This document shows positions 28,208 to 37,252 of a stretch of DNA of 64,000 bases, piece after piece (within the stretch, counting starts at the first letter, position 1; each line of letters starts with the position of its first letter). Where the stretch lies: positions 62,001 through 126,000 of the forward strand of contig JBLHNB010000002.1 of the NCBI GenBank assembly GCA_047621305.1, written 5' to 3'. The stretch is from Colwellia_A sp047621305 (GTDB lineage: Bacteria > Pseudomonadota > Gammaproteobacteria > Enterobacterales > Alteromonadaceae). The notes under the pieces were generated by a model. The model saw only the letters and a program-made list of their open reading frames with translations. It was not told the origin of the DNA and did no database searches. The translations under genes were made by a program, and so were the position numbers.

Positions 28208-29677
28208 ATGATCCAACAGGCAAATCAGTACTTTCAGCGTGGCCAATTTCAACAAGCAGAACATCTGTATCGTGTGTTATTAACTAAAAATAAAAACGAC
28301 GTTGACGCTTTATTGGGCCTAGGTCAGGTTGCTATGGCGCTAAACAGTTATCAGCAAGCTTATGATATTTTTGTACGTTGTTTATCGTTAAATACCAAGC
28401 AAATACAAATATATTTGTTGCTTGCTCAAGCGGCCAAATTTTTAACACGTTTTGACAAAGCAGAACAGGCGTTATTAGCCGCTTATCAACTTAATAAACA
28501 ATTTATACCTAGTTTACTTGCCTTGGCTATTTATTATAGTGAAGCTGGAAAGTATGATTTAAGTGAGAATTACTTAAAAACAGTTGTCGAAGAAGAACCA
28601 GAGCATATTCAAGCATTCTCCTTATTCGTTAAAATGGATAAAGTGAGTTTATATGATGCTTCGCTCGGCGATTATATTAATCGGATGTTAGCTAAATTGA
28701 AATCTGTTAATGATGACTTATCTAAGCAAGATAAAATAATGCTTCATTATAGTTTTGCTGAGTTACATCATAAAGAAGAACAGTATGCTCAGGCCTTTAC
28801 TCACTTTGAACAGGCTAATAAATTGCAATACGAAGGTGTTGATTTTAGGGTCAGTGACATGGAGGGATATTTTAATGATCTTATTGAAACCTTTAATAAA
28901 GAAATCTTCACAGGGACAATAAGTAACCCGATAAATACAGAAGATAATCAAGCATTAACCCCGATCTTTATTGTAGGTCAGCCGCGTTCAGGTTCAACAC
29001 TACTGGAACAAATGTTAATGGGTCACAATAAGATAACTAGTGGTGGAGAATTACCGTTTATGGCTGGCAGTGTAGCGCAAGGTCTACTCCAATTAACAGG
29101 AAAGAATTTTCCGAAGGCATGTGAACTTTTGGATAAAAAAAAGCAACAAATTCTCGCCGATCATTACCTCAAAAATCTACAAAACCTGTCACCAAACTCA
29201 CATTATATTATTGATAAAATGCCCGCGAATTATCAATCCATTGGTTTGATCAAATTATTGATGCCACAAGCTAAAATAATTTATATCACACGAGATCCTC
29301 TTGATGTTAGTTGGTCTATTTTTCGAAATTATTTTGAGTCGTTAGAACCTTATTTTTGTTCGCTTAAAGAGATTGCTCAATATCATCATTGTTATAAAAG
29401 AGTGATGTTGCATTGGCAATGTATCTTGCCAGAATTTATCCATAAAGTGACTTACCAAGATTTAATTAATGAGCCTGAAAAAACACTCACTACTGTACTC
29501 TCTTTTTGTGGCTTAGAATTTCAAGATGAATGTTTAAATTTTTCGCAACAACAACGCCATATACGTACCTTAAGTAATGTGCAGCTAAGGGACGGCATCA
29601 AACAAAAAGGACAAAGTAGTTGGCGAGCGTATCGAGAGCATTTACAGTCACTTTTAGATGATTTAGGCATAACATAG
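28208..29677 (+). CDS. TPR-sulfotransferase family protein
   Basis: 489 residues. The N-terminal half holds TPR repeats (ANQYFQRGQFQQAEHLYRVLL and following, to about residue 215). The C-terminal half is a sulfotransferase domain with the 5'-phosphosulfate-binding loop VGQPRSGSTLLEQ and the later ITRDPLDVSWSIFRNYF segment that contacts the 3'-phosphate of PAPS. It has no signal peptide, so it is cytoplasmic. The substrate is unknown. It lies 121 bp after a TonB receptor gene, past a terminator. Confidence 0.9.
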   Translation: MIQQANQYFQRGQFQQAEHLYRVLLTKNKNDVDALLGLGQVAMALNSYQQAYDIFVRCLSLNTKQIQIYLLLAQAAKFLTRFDKAEQALLAAYQLNKQFIPSLLALAIYYSEAGKYDLSENYLKTVVEEEPEHIQAFSLFVKMDKVSLYDASLGDYINRMLAKLKSVNDDLSKQDKIMLHYSFAELHHKEEQYAQAFTHFEQANKLQYEGVDFRVSDMEGYFNDLIETFNKEIFTGTISNPINTEDNQALTPIFIVGQPRSGSTLLEQMLMGHNKITSGGELPFMAGSVAQGLLQLTGKNFPKACELLDKKKQQILADHYLKNLQNLSPNSHYIIDKMPANYQSIGLIKLLMPQAKIIYITRDPLDVSWSIFRNYFESLEPYFCSLKEIAQYHHCYKRVMLHWQCILPEFIHKVTYQDLINEPEKTLTTVLSFCGLEFQDECLNFSQQQRHIRTLSNVQLRDGIKQKGQSSWRAYREHLQSLLDDLGIT

Positions 29678-29681
29678 GAAC

Positions 29682-30947
29682 TTACATGGGTATTACTGGA
29701 TAACTATCTTTAACTGCTGTTATAATTTTAAGGCGTGCCAGTTCAATTGCTTGTTTTATTTCTCCCCCTTTTAATCCTTGTTGAACAAACTCTTTAGTAT
29801 TGACCGATGTTGCTTGTAAAAACAACTGATGTAAGTAATCACTTTGATGGTAAGGCTTATTCTCTAGTCCTAGCCGGCCAGTGGCATCGGCATGGCAGGC
29901 AATTAAAAAATCATTGAACTCTTCAGGTTTTCGCCAAACATCTAATTGATTAAACATTTTTAAAATAGTAGATGCCTTTAATTCAAAGGCTTTGTGACAA
30001 TGTAAATGGAATTGACATACTTTTAATGCGAGTCGTTTATATGCGTTAGGTACTTTGAGTTTATCTGCAATATGCTCAACTAAAGGTAAGCCTGACTTTT
30101 CATGACCTTGATGGGCTGGCCAGTGTTCTTCTAAGGTTAGTGATTTTCCTAAATCGTGGCAAAGCGCAGCAAAACGTACTGACGTTTTAGTCGAAAGTTT
30201 AACAGCTTGTTGTAAAACCATCATGGTGTGCAGACCACTACATATCTCAGGATGCCATTTTGCAGGGTTGGGTACGCCCCATAAATTATGTAAATCAGGC
30301 CAAATTTCTTTTAGCGCATTACATTGATATAAAACTTGAAAAAATACTTCAGGATTAGACTCAGCCAAGCTGCGCTGCATTTCTTTCCAAATGCGCTCAC
30401 CACTAAGGGTTGTTAATTCACCACTGTTTGACAGTTGTGTCATCAACTGCATGGTTTCGTCAGCAATACTAAATCCATAAGAATAATAACGAGCAGCAAA
30501 ACGAGCGACCCTAAGTACCCGTAACGGATCTTCAATAAAGGCGTCGGAAACATGCCGTAAAATACGATTTTCTAGATCTTGTTGACCATGATAGGGGTCA
30601 ATAATTTCTCCATCTTCAGTCATCGCCATCGCGTTAATAGTTAAATCTCGGCGATATAAATCTTGTGCTAATGTTACATCCGGTGTCGCAAAACAAGTAA
30701 ACCCCGTATAACCGCTACCTTGTTTACGTTCAGTACGAGCGAGGGCGTATTCTTCTTTACTTTGAGGGTGAAGAAAAACAGGGAAGTCTTTACCTACTTG
30801 GACAAAACCAAGGGTTAACATTTGCTCTACGGTAGCGCCGATAACAACATAGTCTCGATCATAAACTGCTCTTGCCAATAGTTTATCGCGGACAGCACCG
30901 CCGACTAAATACGTAGTTAATTGAGACAAGTCCTTATTTTCGATCAT
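29682..30947 (-). CDS. cca: CCA-adding multifunctional tRNA nucleotidyltransferase
   Basis: Adds or repairs the 3' CCA of tRNAs. The nucleotidyltransferase motif YLVGGAVRDKLL with DRDYVVIG, the arginine motif RRDLTINAMA, EDPLRVLRVARFAAR, and a C-terminal HD phosphohydrolase domain (HDLGKSLTLEEHWPAHQGHEKSG) match the gammaproteobacterial long form. Its 421 aa agree with E. coli (412 aa). Convergent with the sulfotransferase gene at a 4-bp gap. Confidence 0.95.
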   Translation of the reverse strand: MIENKDLSQLTTYLVGGAVRDKLLARAVYDRDYVVIGATVEQMLTLGFVQVGKDFPVFLHPQSKEEYALARTERKQGSGYTGFTCFATPDVTLAQDLYRRDLTINAMAMTEDGEIIDPYHGQQDLENRILRHVSDAFIEDPLRVLRVARFAARYYSYGFSIADETMQLMTQLSNSGELTTLSGERIWKEMQRSLAESNPEVFFQVLYQCNALKEIWPDLHNLWGVPNPAKWHPEICSGLHTMMVLQQAVKLSTKTSVRFAALCHDLGKSLTLEEHWPAHQGHEKSGLPLVEHIADKLKVPNAYKRLALKVCQFHLHCHKAFELKASTILKMFNQLDVWRKPEEFNDFLIACHADATGRLGLENKPYHQSDYLHQLFLQATSVNTKEFVQQGLKGGEIKQAIELARLKIITAVKDSYPVIPM

Positions 30948-31088
30948 TATTATCGATCATTATTGGTAGCCCCTGAATACTATTTTTATGAAAATGACTT
31001 TAAGTTTATCATAATTGTGATAACACTTTTGACATATGCGCGGGTAAAGGTTAATTTCAACAGGCTTTATTCTCATTTAAAAAAGACT

Positions 31089-32702
31089 ATGTATACAGCG
31101 TACTTTGGTTTGAAGGAAAAACCTTTCTCAATTGCCCCTAATCCGCAATATTTATTTATGAGCGATCGCCACCGTGAGGCTTTGGCTCATTTAACCTATG
31201 GCTTAGGTGATACCGGCGGTTTTGTATTACTTACTGGCGAAGTTGGCACCGGAAAAACGACTATTAGCCGTTGCGTGATGGAGCAACTCCCTGAAAATAC
31301 CCAAGCGGCTTTTATTTTAAATCCAACGCTGTCATCACAAGAATTACTGGCTACTATTTGTGATGAATTAAAAATTCGGTATCGTAAAGTAGGGGCTACT
31401 TTAAAAACACTGACCGACAAAATTCAAGAAAAACTCTTGAAAAATCACAAAGCGAATATCAATACGCTGTTGATTATCGATGAAGCACAACATTTGCAGC
31501 CAGAAGTGTTAGAACAATTACGTTTATTGACTAACTTAGAAACAAATACTAAAAAATTACTTCAAGTGATTCTCATTGGGCAACCGGAATTGCAAACATT
31601 ATTAAAACGTCGTGATTTGCGTCAGTTAGCACAAAGAATTACCGCACGTTATCATTTGTTACCTTTAAATCAACAAGAAGTTTCATTATATATAAAGCAT
31701 CGATTGTCAGTGGCTCAATGTTTTAGGGAGCTACTTTCAGCGCAGGCTATGGCTGTGGTTCATCAAATATCTCAAGGTATTCCGCGACTTATCAATCTTG
31801 TTTGTGAACGAGCTTTAATTAATGCTTACAGTAGTAATAATACACTGATCACTAAAAAAGCAATTGTTGTCGCAGCTCAAGAAGCGTTAGGTGAAGACTA
31901 TCATTTAGCACCTTGGTGGCATCATCGTTCTGTAAAAATACTTGCTGCGAGTACGCTGTTATTTGTTTTAGTTTTTTCTGGGTATTATGTCGGTCAAGTA
32001 AAGCAGAGCACTGTATTGGTGACACAAAGTATACCGTCTACTGAGGTAAATATTTCAAATAATGTAACGGGCGAAAATTCCCCGCCTTTTGATGAAAAAC
32101 ACATTAAGGAAGAAAAAGACCTAGCGCTTAAGTCTAAAAACAAAGACACAAAGGATCAAGTTAACAGTGAGCTTACCGTGATTGTTGAATCTAGTAACAA
32201 TCCTTCAAAAAGTGCCAAGGATGTCGCAGAGCTAGCGACTGAAAAACGTATAGTTAAAGATATTTTAGTCGTCAGCGTCAATCAAGAAAAAGTTGAAAAT
32301 CTAGGACTAACTAATACGGAGAATAAAGAAATCAGCGCTAAGGCAGAGTATAAAATCAATGCCATGGAGGGGGTTTCTGATGATCTATTATCGCGTTTTC
32401 AAGAAGCTATTGATGAAACAGGCGATTATAAAGAAAAAAATACCGCTGAAATAGCGACAAGTGAGAGTCTTGCTACTTTAGCTGATATGCCGCAGTGGTT
32501 ACAAAAATCGCTACCAAAATTAGAATTTACCTTGCATATATATGCCAGTGATGGTGCCAGCTGGGTCACGGTAAATGGGCGAGATCGCTACGAAGGTGAT
32601 TATATTGACCGCGAGCTGCTATTAAGTGAAATTCACCCACAAAAAGTGGTTTTGAATTTTAGAGGGGAGAAGTTCACCATGGCGGCATTATCATCGTGGT
32701 AG
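31089..32702 (+). CDS. GspA-GspB (ExeA-ExeB) fusion: AAA ATPase with C-terminal T2SS B domain
   Basis: The 537-residue product starts MYTAYFGLKEKPFSIAPNPQYLFMSDRH, the ExeA/GspA/MshM signature. It carries Walker A (GEVGTGKTT, about 49-57) and Walker B (LLIIDEAQH), one transmembrane helix (about 284-305), a charged periplasmic linker, and a last domain of about 60 residues (LHIYASDGASWVTVNGRDRYEGDYI... VVLNFRGEKF) that matches GspB. In Aeromonas, ExeA and ExeB are separate proteins that help place the type II secretin in the envelope. The frame is open back to 30921 inside cca, but family homology and the position of ATG 31089 fix the start. No other gsp gene is nearby. Confidence 0.83.
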   Translation: MYTAYFGLKEKPFSIAPNPQYLFMSDRHREALAHLTYGLGDTGGFVLLTGEVGTGKTTISRCVMEQLPENTQAAFILNPTLSSQELLATICDELKIRYRKVGATLKTLTDKIQEKLLKNHKANINTLLIIDEAQHLQPEVLEQLRLLTNLETNTKKLLQVILIGQPELQTLLKRRDLRQLAQRITARYHLLPLNQQEVSLYIKHRLSVAQCFRELLSAQAMAVVHQISQGIPRLINLVCERALINAYSSNNTLITKKAIVVAAQEALGEDYHLAPWWHHRSVKILAASTLLFVLVFSGYYVGQVKQSTVLVTQSIPSTEVNISNNVTGENSPPFDEKHIKEEKDLALKSKNKDTKDQVNSELTVIVESSNNPSKSAKDVAELATEKRIVKDILVVSVNQEKVENLGLTNTENKEISAKAEYKINAMEGVSDDLLSRFQEAIDETGDYKEKNTAEIATSESLATLADMPQWLQKSLPKLEFTLHIYASDGASWVTVNGRDRYEGDYIDRELLLSEIHPQKVVLNFRGEKFTMAALSSW

Positions 32703-32720
32703 TTATTTTGTGGCTGTTTT

Positions 32721-33947
32721 TTAATCAATGAATGCCGCTTTAAAAAAGCCTAATAAATTAATGTTAAATTCTTCGGGCTTAATACAATAATCAATTTGGT
32801 CGTTATTTTTGGGTTTACTTAAATCCACTTCTGTCATTGCAATAGCTTGATTTAAACGGGTATTATAAAAAACACGTACAAAAGGCTGGAGCGGTTTACT
32901 GTGATTGATTTTACTGATTAAACCGAGCTTGCCACTATTAAGTTTTACTAAGGTTCCTACGGGGTATAACCCCAAACATTGTATAAATTGTTCAACGAGT
33001 TCTTTGTCATAACTATCAGGTGCTTCATTTATCAAGTTCTTAAAAGCTTGAATAGGGTGCATACTTACTTTATAAATGCGCTCTGCTGTCATGGCATCAT
33101 AACTATCAACAATCGCTATCATACGCCCGTATTTTGAAATGGCTTCACCGGTAAGTTTATAAGGGTAGCCTTGACCATTGAGGCGCTCATGGTGCTCTTT
33201 CACCATACTCATCACGATATGAGAAATGTCAGGTATATCTTCTAGAATTTTTACGCCTAAAGGAACATGTTTTTTCATTTCTTCAAGTTCATCAGCCGTG
33301 TATTTTCCAGGCTTGTTTAAGATATGATCGGGTATGAATACTTTACCGATATCATGTAAAAAAGCACCTAAAGCGATTTGTTCAATTAGTGTTCTTTCTA
33401 TAGCTAAGTGTTTACAAAAAATGGTCATTAAAATAGATACATTCAGTGCATGTTCAATTAAGTAGTCACTTTTTTGTCTGAGACGTGACATACAAGATAA
33501 GGCATCTTGGTTACGAAATATTGAATCGACAATAGCATCAGTACTTTCTTGTACCTCTTTAATATTAATGGTTTTTTGTTTAGTTAGGTCATCTAATATT
33601 TTTTTTTGTAATACTTTAGCTGCAGAGTATAACTGGCTGGATTTTTTCATTTCCTGGTCGAGTGAGACGGTTGTTTGTTGTATTTTTACTTCATTTATTT
33701 TAGCTGTTAGCTCTATCTTAGCCGTATTTTTTGCTGATTCTTTTGTTCTTGATGGGTCAATAACAACGCGAGTTACTCCAGACTTGGTCAGTTTAACTAT
33801 ACTTTCTGCTTTTGAAATGTAGCCTTCAGACTTAATGGAAATATTTTTTTGACCTGTGGTAATCGATAATACATACATGCCAATTTGTAATTGGCTTATT
33901 GGAATGTCTTTTGGGCTGTTTGGATCAGTATTGTAATTATCTTGCAT
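32721..33947 (-). CDS. HD-GYP domain c-di-GMP phosphodiesterase
   Basis: 408 residues with an N-terminal DUF3391 domain (ISQLQIGMYVLSITTG) and an HD-GYP domain: HDIGK with IPDHILNKPGK, then HHERLNGQGYP, the complete GYP signature, and SYDAMTAER. It should hydrolyse c-di-GMP. A C-terminal extra beta domain (VGTLVKLNSGKLGLI) follows, as in the wider family. It is transcribed alone, downstream of leuD on the same strand and separated by a hairpin. Confidence 0.93.
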   Translation of the reverse strand: MQDNYNTDPNSPKDIPISQLQIGMYVLSITTGQKNISIKSEGYISKAESIVKLTKSGVTRVVIDPSRTKESAKNTAKIELTAKINEVKIQQTTVSLDQEMKKSSQLYSAAKVLQKKILDDLTKQKTINIKEVQESTDAIVDSIFRNQDALSCMSRLRQKSDYLIEHALNVSILMTIFCKHLAIERTLIEQIALGAFLHDIGKVFIPDHILNKPGKYTADELEEMKKHVPLGVKILEDIPDISHIVMSMVKEHHERLNGQGYPYKLTGEAISKYGRMIAIVDSYDAMTAERIYKVSMHPIQAFKNLINEAPDSYDKELVEQFIQCLGLYPVGTLVKLNSGKLGLISKINHSKPLQPFVRVFYNTRLNQAIAMTEVDLSKPKNNDQIDYCIKPEEFNINLLGFFKAAFID

Positions 33948-33970
33948 CTATAGGCTCTTTTTAAGTTTAT

Positions 33971-34002
33971 ACCCATCGGATAAAAAAATTTGTCCGATGG
34001 GT
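33971..34002. terminator. Hairpin between leuD and the HD-GYP gene
   Basis: ACCCATCGGA (33971-33980) and TCCGATGGGT (33993-34002) are a perfect 10-bp inverted repeat; an A-run in the loop. It lies 85 bp past the leuD stop on the minus strand. No clean T-run follows, so termination of the leu operon here is plausible but not proven. Confidence 0.55.
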
Positions 34003-34086
34003 GATAATGCAAAATAAGGGGTAATGTCGCCCTAGGTAGTTATGGGTATATTATTTAGCTGTTATTTAACTATTATTTAGTTATGA

Positions 34087-34683
34087 CTACTGCCATACCG
34101 GCATTTTTTCTTCAAACGCTTTAATTTTTTCAAGTTTATTTAATGTCCAACCAACACTATCAATACCTTGCTCTAAACAATACTTATGAAAGTTGTCGAT
34201 ACTAAAATTGTAGACTGTTTTATCGAAACTCACCTTGTTATTAAGCAAATCAATGGTTAATGATAGTTCGTTATTAGCCGCTTGAGCAAATAACGCATTA
34301 ATTTCTTGTTCACTTAATATAATAGGAAGCAGACCAATATTAATGCAATTACCATAAAAAATATCAGCAAAACTGGGCGCTATAATCACTTTAAAACCAT
34401 ATTCTTCTAATGCCCATGGCGCATGCTCACGGCTTGAGCCACAACCAAAATTTTCACGGGTTAATAAAATGCTAGCCCCTTGATATTGTGGTTTATTTAA
34501 AATGAATTCAGGGTTATTCTCCTTGCCAGAAACATCTAAATAACGCCAGTCATGAAATAAATGCTGACCAAAGCCAATGCGTTCAGTTTTTTGTAAAAAT
34601 TGCTTGGGAATGATCTGATCGGTATCCACGTTTGCTGCATCTAAAGGAACAACTAAACCTGTATGTGTCGTAAACTTTTCCAT
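34087..34683 (-). CDS. leuD: 3-isopropylmalate dehydratase small subunit
   Basis: Small subunit of isopropylmalate isomerase, leucine synthesis. It contains DTDQIIPKQFL and the swivel-domain motif ENFGCGSSREHAPWAL. 198 aa is the normal length. The start is 11 bp after the leuC stop. Last gene of leuABCD. Confidence 0.97.
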   Translation of the reverse strand: MEKFTTHTGLVVPLDAANVDTDQIIPKQFLQKTERIGFGQHLFHDWRYLDVSGKENNPEFILNKPQYQGASILLTRENFGCGSSREHAPWALEEYGFKVIIAPSFADIFYGNCINIGLLPIILSEQEINALFAQAANNELSLTIDLLNNKVSFDKTVYNFSIDNFHKYCLEQGIDSVGWTLNKLEKIKAFEEKMPVWQ

Positions 34684-34694
34684 CTTATTATTCC

Positions 34695-36107
34695 TTATGA
34701 ATTTAAATCAACAAAATGACCCGTAATTGCTGATGCAGCGGCAAGTTCAGGGCTAACTAAGTGGGTGCGACTACCACGACCTTGACGACCTACAAAGTTA
34801 CGATTACTCGTCGATGCACAGCGATCGCCTTCTGCAAGCACATCATCATTCATGCCTAAACACATTGAGCATCCCGGTAAACGCCATTCAAAACCAGCAT
34901 TGCTAAATATTTTATCTAAACCTTCAGCTTCAGCTTGCTCTTTTACCCGATACGAACCCGGCACTACAATCGCGTCAACACCGGCGCAAACTGATTTCCC
35001 TTGTGCTTGATATTTTTCAACAATACTAGCGGCGGCGCGTAAATCTTCTATACGTGAATTAGTACACGAGCCAATAAAAACTTTGTTGATACTAATATCC
35101 GTCATTTTAGTGCCTGCAGTTAAGCCCATATAAGCTAACGCGGCCGTACATGACTCTTTTTCTACGGGGTCGGTAAAGTCGTCAGGCGATGGCACAACAT
35201 TGTCGACAGAAGTAACTTGCCCAGGGGTTGTTCCCCAAGTGATTTGTGTTTTGATGTCTTCAGCGTTTAAGGTTAATACACTATCAAATTCAGCACCTTC
35301 ATCGGTCTTCAATTGCTTCCAGTCGCTAACGGCTTGTTGCCAAACATCTCCTTTAGGTGCGTATTCTTTACCTTCTAAATAATCAAAGGTGGTTTTATCT
35401 GGCGCAATTAAACCGGCTTTGGCGCCAAATTCAATACTCATATTACAAACCGTCATGCGCTCTTCCATGGTAAGTGCTGTAATAGCGCTACCACAGTATT
35501 CAACGACGTAACCCGTAGCGCCTGCACTACCGGTTTTTCCGATAATAGCTAAGATAATATCCTTTGCACTAATACCGGTACCGACTTTACCATTGACTTC
35601 TATTTTCATGGTTTTAGCTTTGGTTTGACGCAAGGTTTGTGTAGCAAAAACATGCTCAACTTCTGAGGTGCCAATACCAAAAGCTAATGCGCCAAAAGCA
35701 CCATGAGTTGCGGTATGTGAATCACCACAAACAATAATAGTGCCGGGTAGGGTTAGCCCTAATTCTGGTCCTATAACATGAACAATACCTTGGTTTTTAT
35801 GACCCATACCAAATAGCTCAATACCAAACTCTTTACAGTTTTTCTCTAACGTTCTTAATTGATTGGCGGCGCCTTCGCCAGCTGCGTCAATTTCGATTGA
35901 ACGAGTAGAAATATTGTGATCCATGGTTGCTATGGTACGTTCAGGATGACGGACAGGGCGATTATGAAACTTTAAATTAGCAAAAGCTTGTGGAGAGGTT
36001 ACTTCATGGATCAAGTGACGGTCGACATAAAGTAAGGGGGTTTCACCGTCTTTTTCTTCAACAATATGTTGTTGCCATAATTTTTCGTATAAGGTTGTTG
36101 CTGACAT
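34695..36107 (-). CDS. leuC: 3-isopropylmalate dehydratase large subunit
   Basis: Large, [4Fe-4S] subunit of isopropylmalate isomerase. Cluster ligands are visible in GSCTNSR and GCSMCLGMN; CGDSHTATHGAFGALAFGIGTSEVEHV is the aconitase-family active-site stretch. 470 aa. It starts two bases after the leuB stop, indicating coupled translation. Confidence 0.97.
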   Translation of the reverse strand: MSATTLYEKLWQQHIVEEKDGETPLLYVDRHLIHEVTSPQAFANLKFHNRPVRHPERTIATMDHNISTRSIEIDAAGEGAANQLRTLEKNCKEFGIELFGMGHKNQGIVHVIGPELGLTLPGTIIVCGDSHTATHGAFGALAFGIGTSEVEHVFATQTLRQTKAKTMKIEVNGKVGTGISAKDIILAIIGKTGSAGATGYVVEYCGSAITALTMEERMTVCNMSIEFGAKAGLIAPDKTTFDYLEGKEYAPKGDVWQQAVSDWKQLKTDEGAEFDSVLTLNAEDIKTQITWGTTPGQVTSVDNVVPSPDDFTDPVEKESCTAALAYMGLTAGTKMTDISINKVFIGSCTNSRIEDLRAAASIVEKYQAQGKSVCAGVDAIVVPGSYRVKEQAEAEGLDKIFSNAGFEWRLPGCSMCLGMNDDVLAEGDRCASTSNRNFVGRQGRGSRTHLVSPELAAASAITGHFVDLNS

Positions 36108-36109
36108 GG

Positions 36110-37213
36110 TTATACCTCCTTTTGATTTTGCTTAACAATATGCTGGCAAATGTACGCACCAACTTCACGGGTGCTTTTGGCGTTTTCTCTTTGGTTTGCG
36201 GGCAATAAATCAGCCGTTAAAATGCCGTTATCTAATGCACTGGCTACGGCATCTTCAATGGATTGTGCTGCGCGGCCTTCATTTAAGCTATAGCGTAGCA
36301 TTAACGCTGCTGACAATATTTGTGCAATAGGGTTGGCAATACCTTGGCCTGCTATATCGGGTGCGCTGCCGCCAGCAGGTTCATACATACCAAAGCCATC
36401 GCTATTTAAGCTTGCAGAGGGCAATAAACCCATCGAGCCGGTGATCATGGCGCAAATATCAGAAAGAATATCGCCAAATAAGTTAGGGCATAACATCACG
36501 TCAAATTGATTAGGGTCGCGTACTAATTGCATTGCGGCGTTATCAACATATAAATGCTCTAATGCTACGTCGGGATAGCCAACAGCGACTTCTTCAACAA
36601 CTTGACGCCATAATTGACTGGTCGCTAATACATTAGCTTTATCTACGGAAGTGACTTTTTTATTACGTTTTTGTGCCGCTTTAAACGCTAAGTGCGCAAT
36701 ACGCTTTATTTCACGACGAGAGTAAAACATTGAGTCAAAACCCGTTTCATCTTCGCCTTCGCCGCGACGACCTTTAGGCTCACCAAAATAGATATCACCT
36801 GTTAATTCACGGATCACTAAAACGTCAAAACCTTGCGCTGAAATATCGCTTCGCAGTGTTGATAGTGATGATAATGCGGGTTGTAACGTCGCAGGGCGCA
36901 TATTACAAAATAAATCAAAATGACTACGTAAGCCTAATAAAGCACAACGTTCAGGTTGTTCAGTGGGTGGCAAGTTTGCCCATTTAGGACCGCCGACTGA
37001 GCCAAATAAAATGGCATCGGCTTGTTCACAGCCTATTTTTGTTTCATTGGGAAAAGCATTACCGTGGTTATCAATGGCCGCTCCCCCAATGTCGTAATCT
37101 TTGGTGCTAATTTCGATATCAAATTTATTGGCGATAGTGGTTAATACTTTTTTAGCTTCAACCATTACTTCCGGGCCGATACCGTCTCCGGCTAATATTG
37201 CTATGTTTGACAT
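36110..37213 (-). CDS. leuB: 3-isopropylmalate dehydrogenase
   Basis: NAD-dependent oxidative decarboxylase of the leucine pathway. Family motifs GDGIGPEVM, RELTGDIYFGEPKGR, VDKANVLATSQLWR, NLFGDILSDICAMITGSMGLLPSAS and GSAPDIAGQGIANP are present. 367 aa. Located between leuC and leuA in the operon. Confidence 0.97.
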   Translation of the reverse strand: MSNIAILAGDGIGPEVMVEAKKVLTTIANKFDIEISTKDYDIGGAAIDNHGNAFPNETKIGCEQADAILFGSVGGPKWANLPPTEQPERCALLGLRSHFDLFCNMRPATLQPALSSLSTLRSDISAQGFDVLVIRELTGDIYFGEPKGRRGEGEDETGFDSMFYSRREIKRIAHLAFKAAQKRNKKVTSVDKANVLATSQLWRQVVEEVAVGYPDVALEHLYVDNAAMQLVRDPNQFDVMLCPNLFGDILSDICAMITGSMGLLPSASLNSDGFGMYEPAGGSAPDIAGQGIANPIAQILSAALMLRYSLNEGRAAQSIEDAVASALDNGILTADLLPANQRENAKSTREVGAYICQHIVKQNQKEV

Positions 37214-37252
37214 GTTTTATACCTTTAAATAAATCTTTTAATGATTGAATTT

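Noticed and set aside
30921..31088. N-terminal extension of the GspA-GspB protein overlapping cca
   Set aside because: Family proteins start at MYxxYFGLxxxPFSI, which is ATG 31089; the upstream frame overlaps the divergent cca start.
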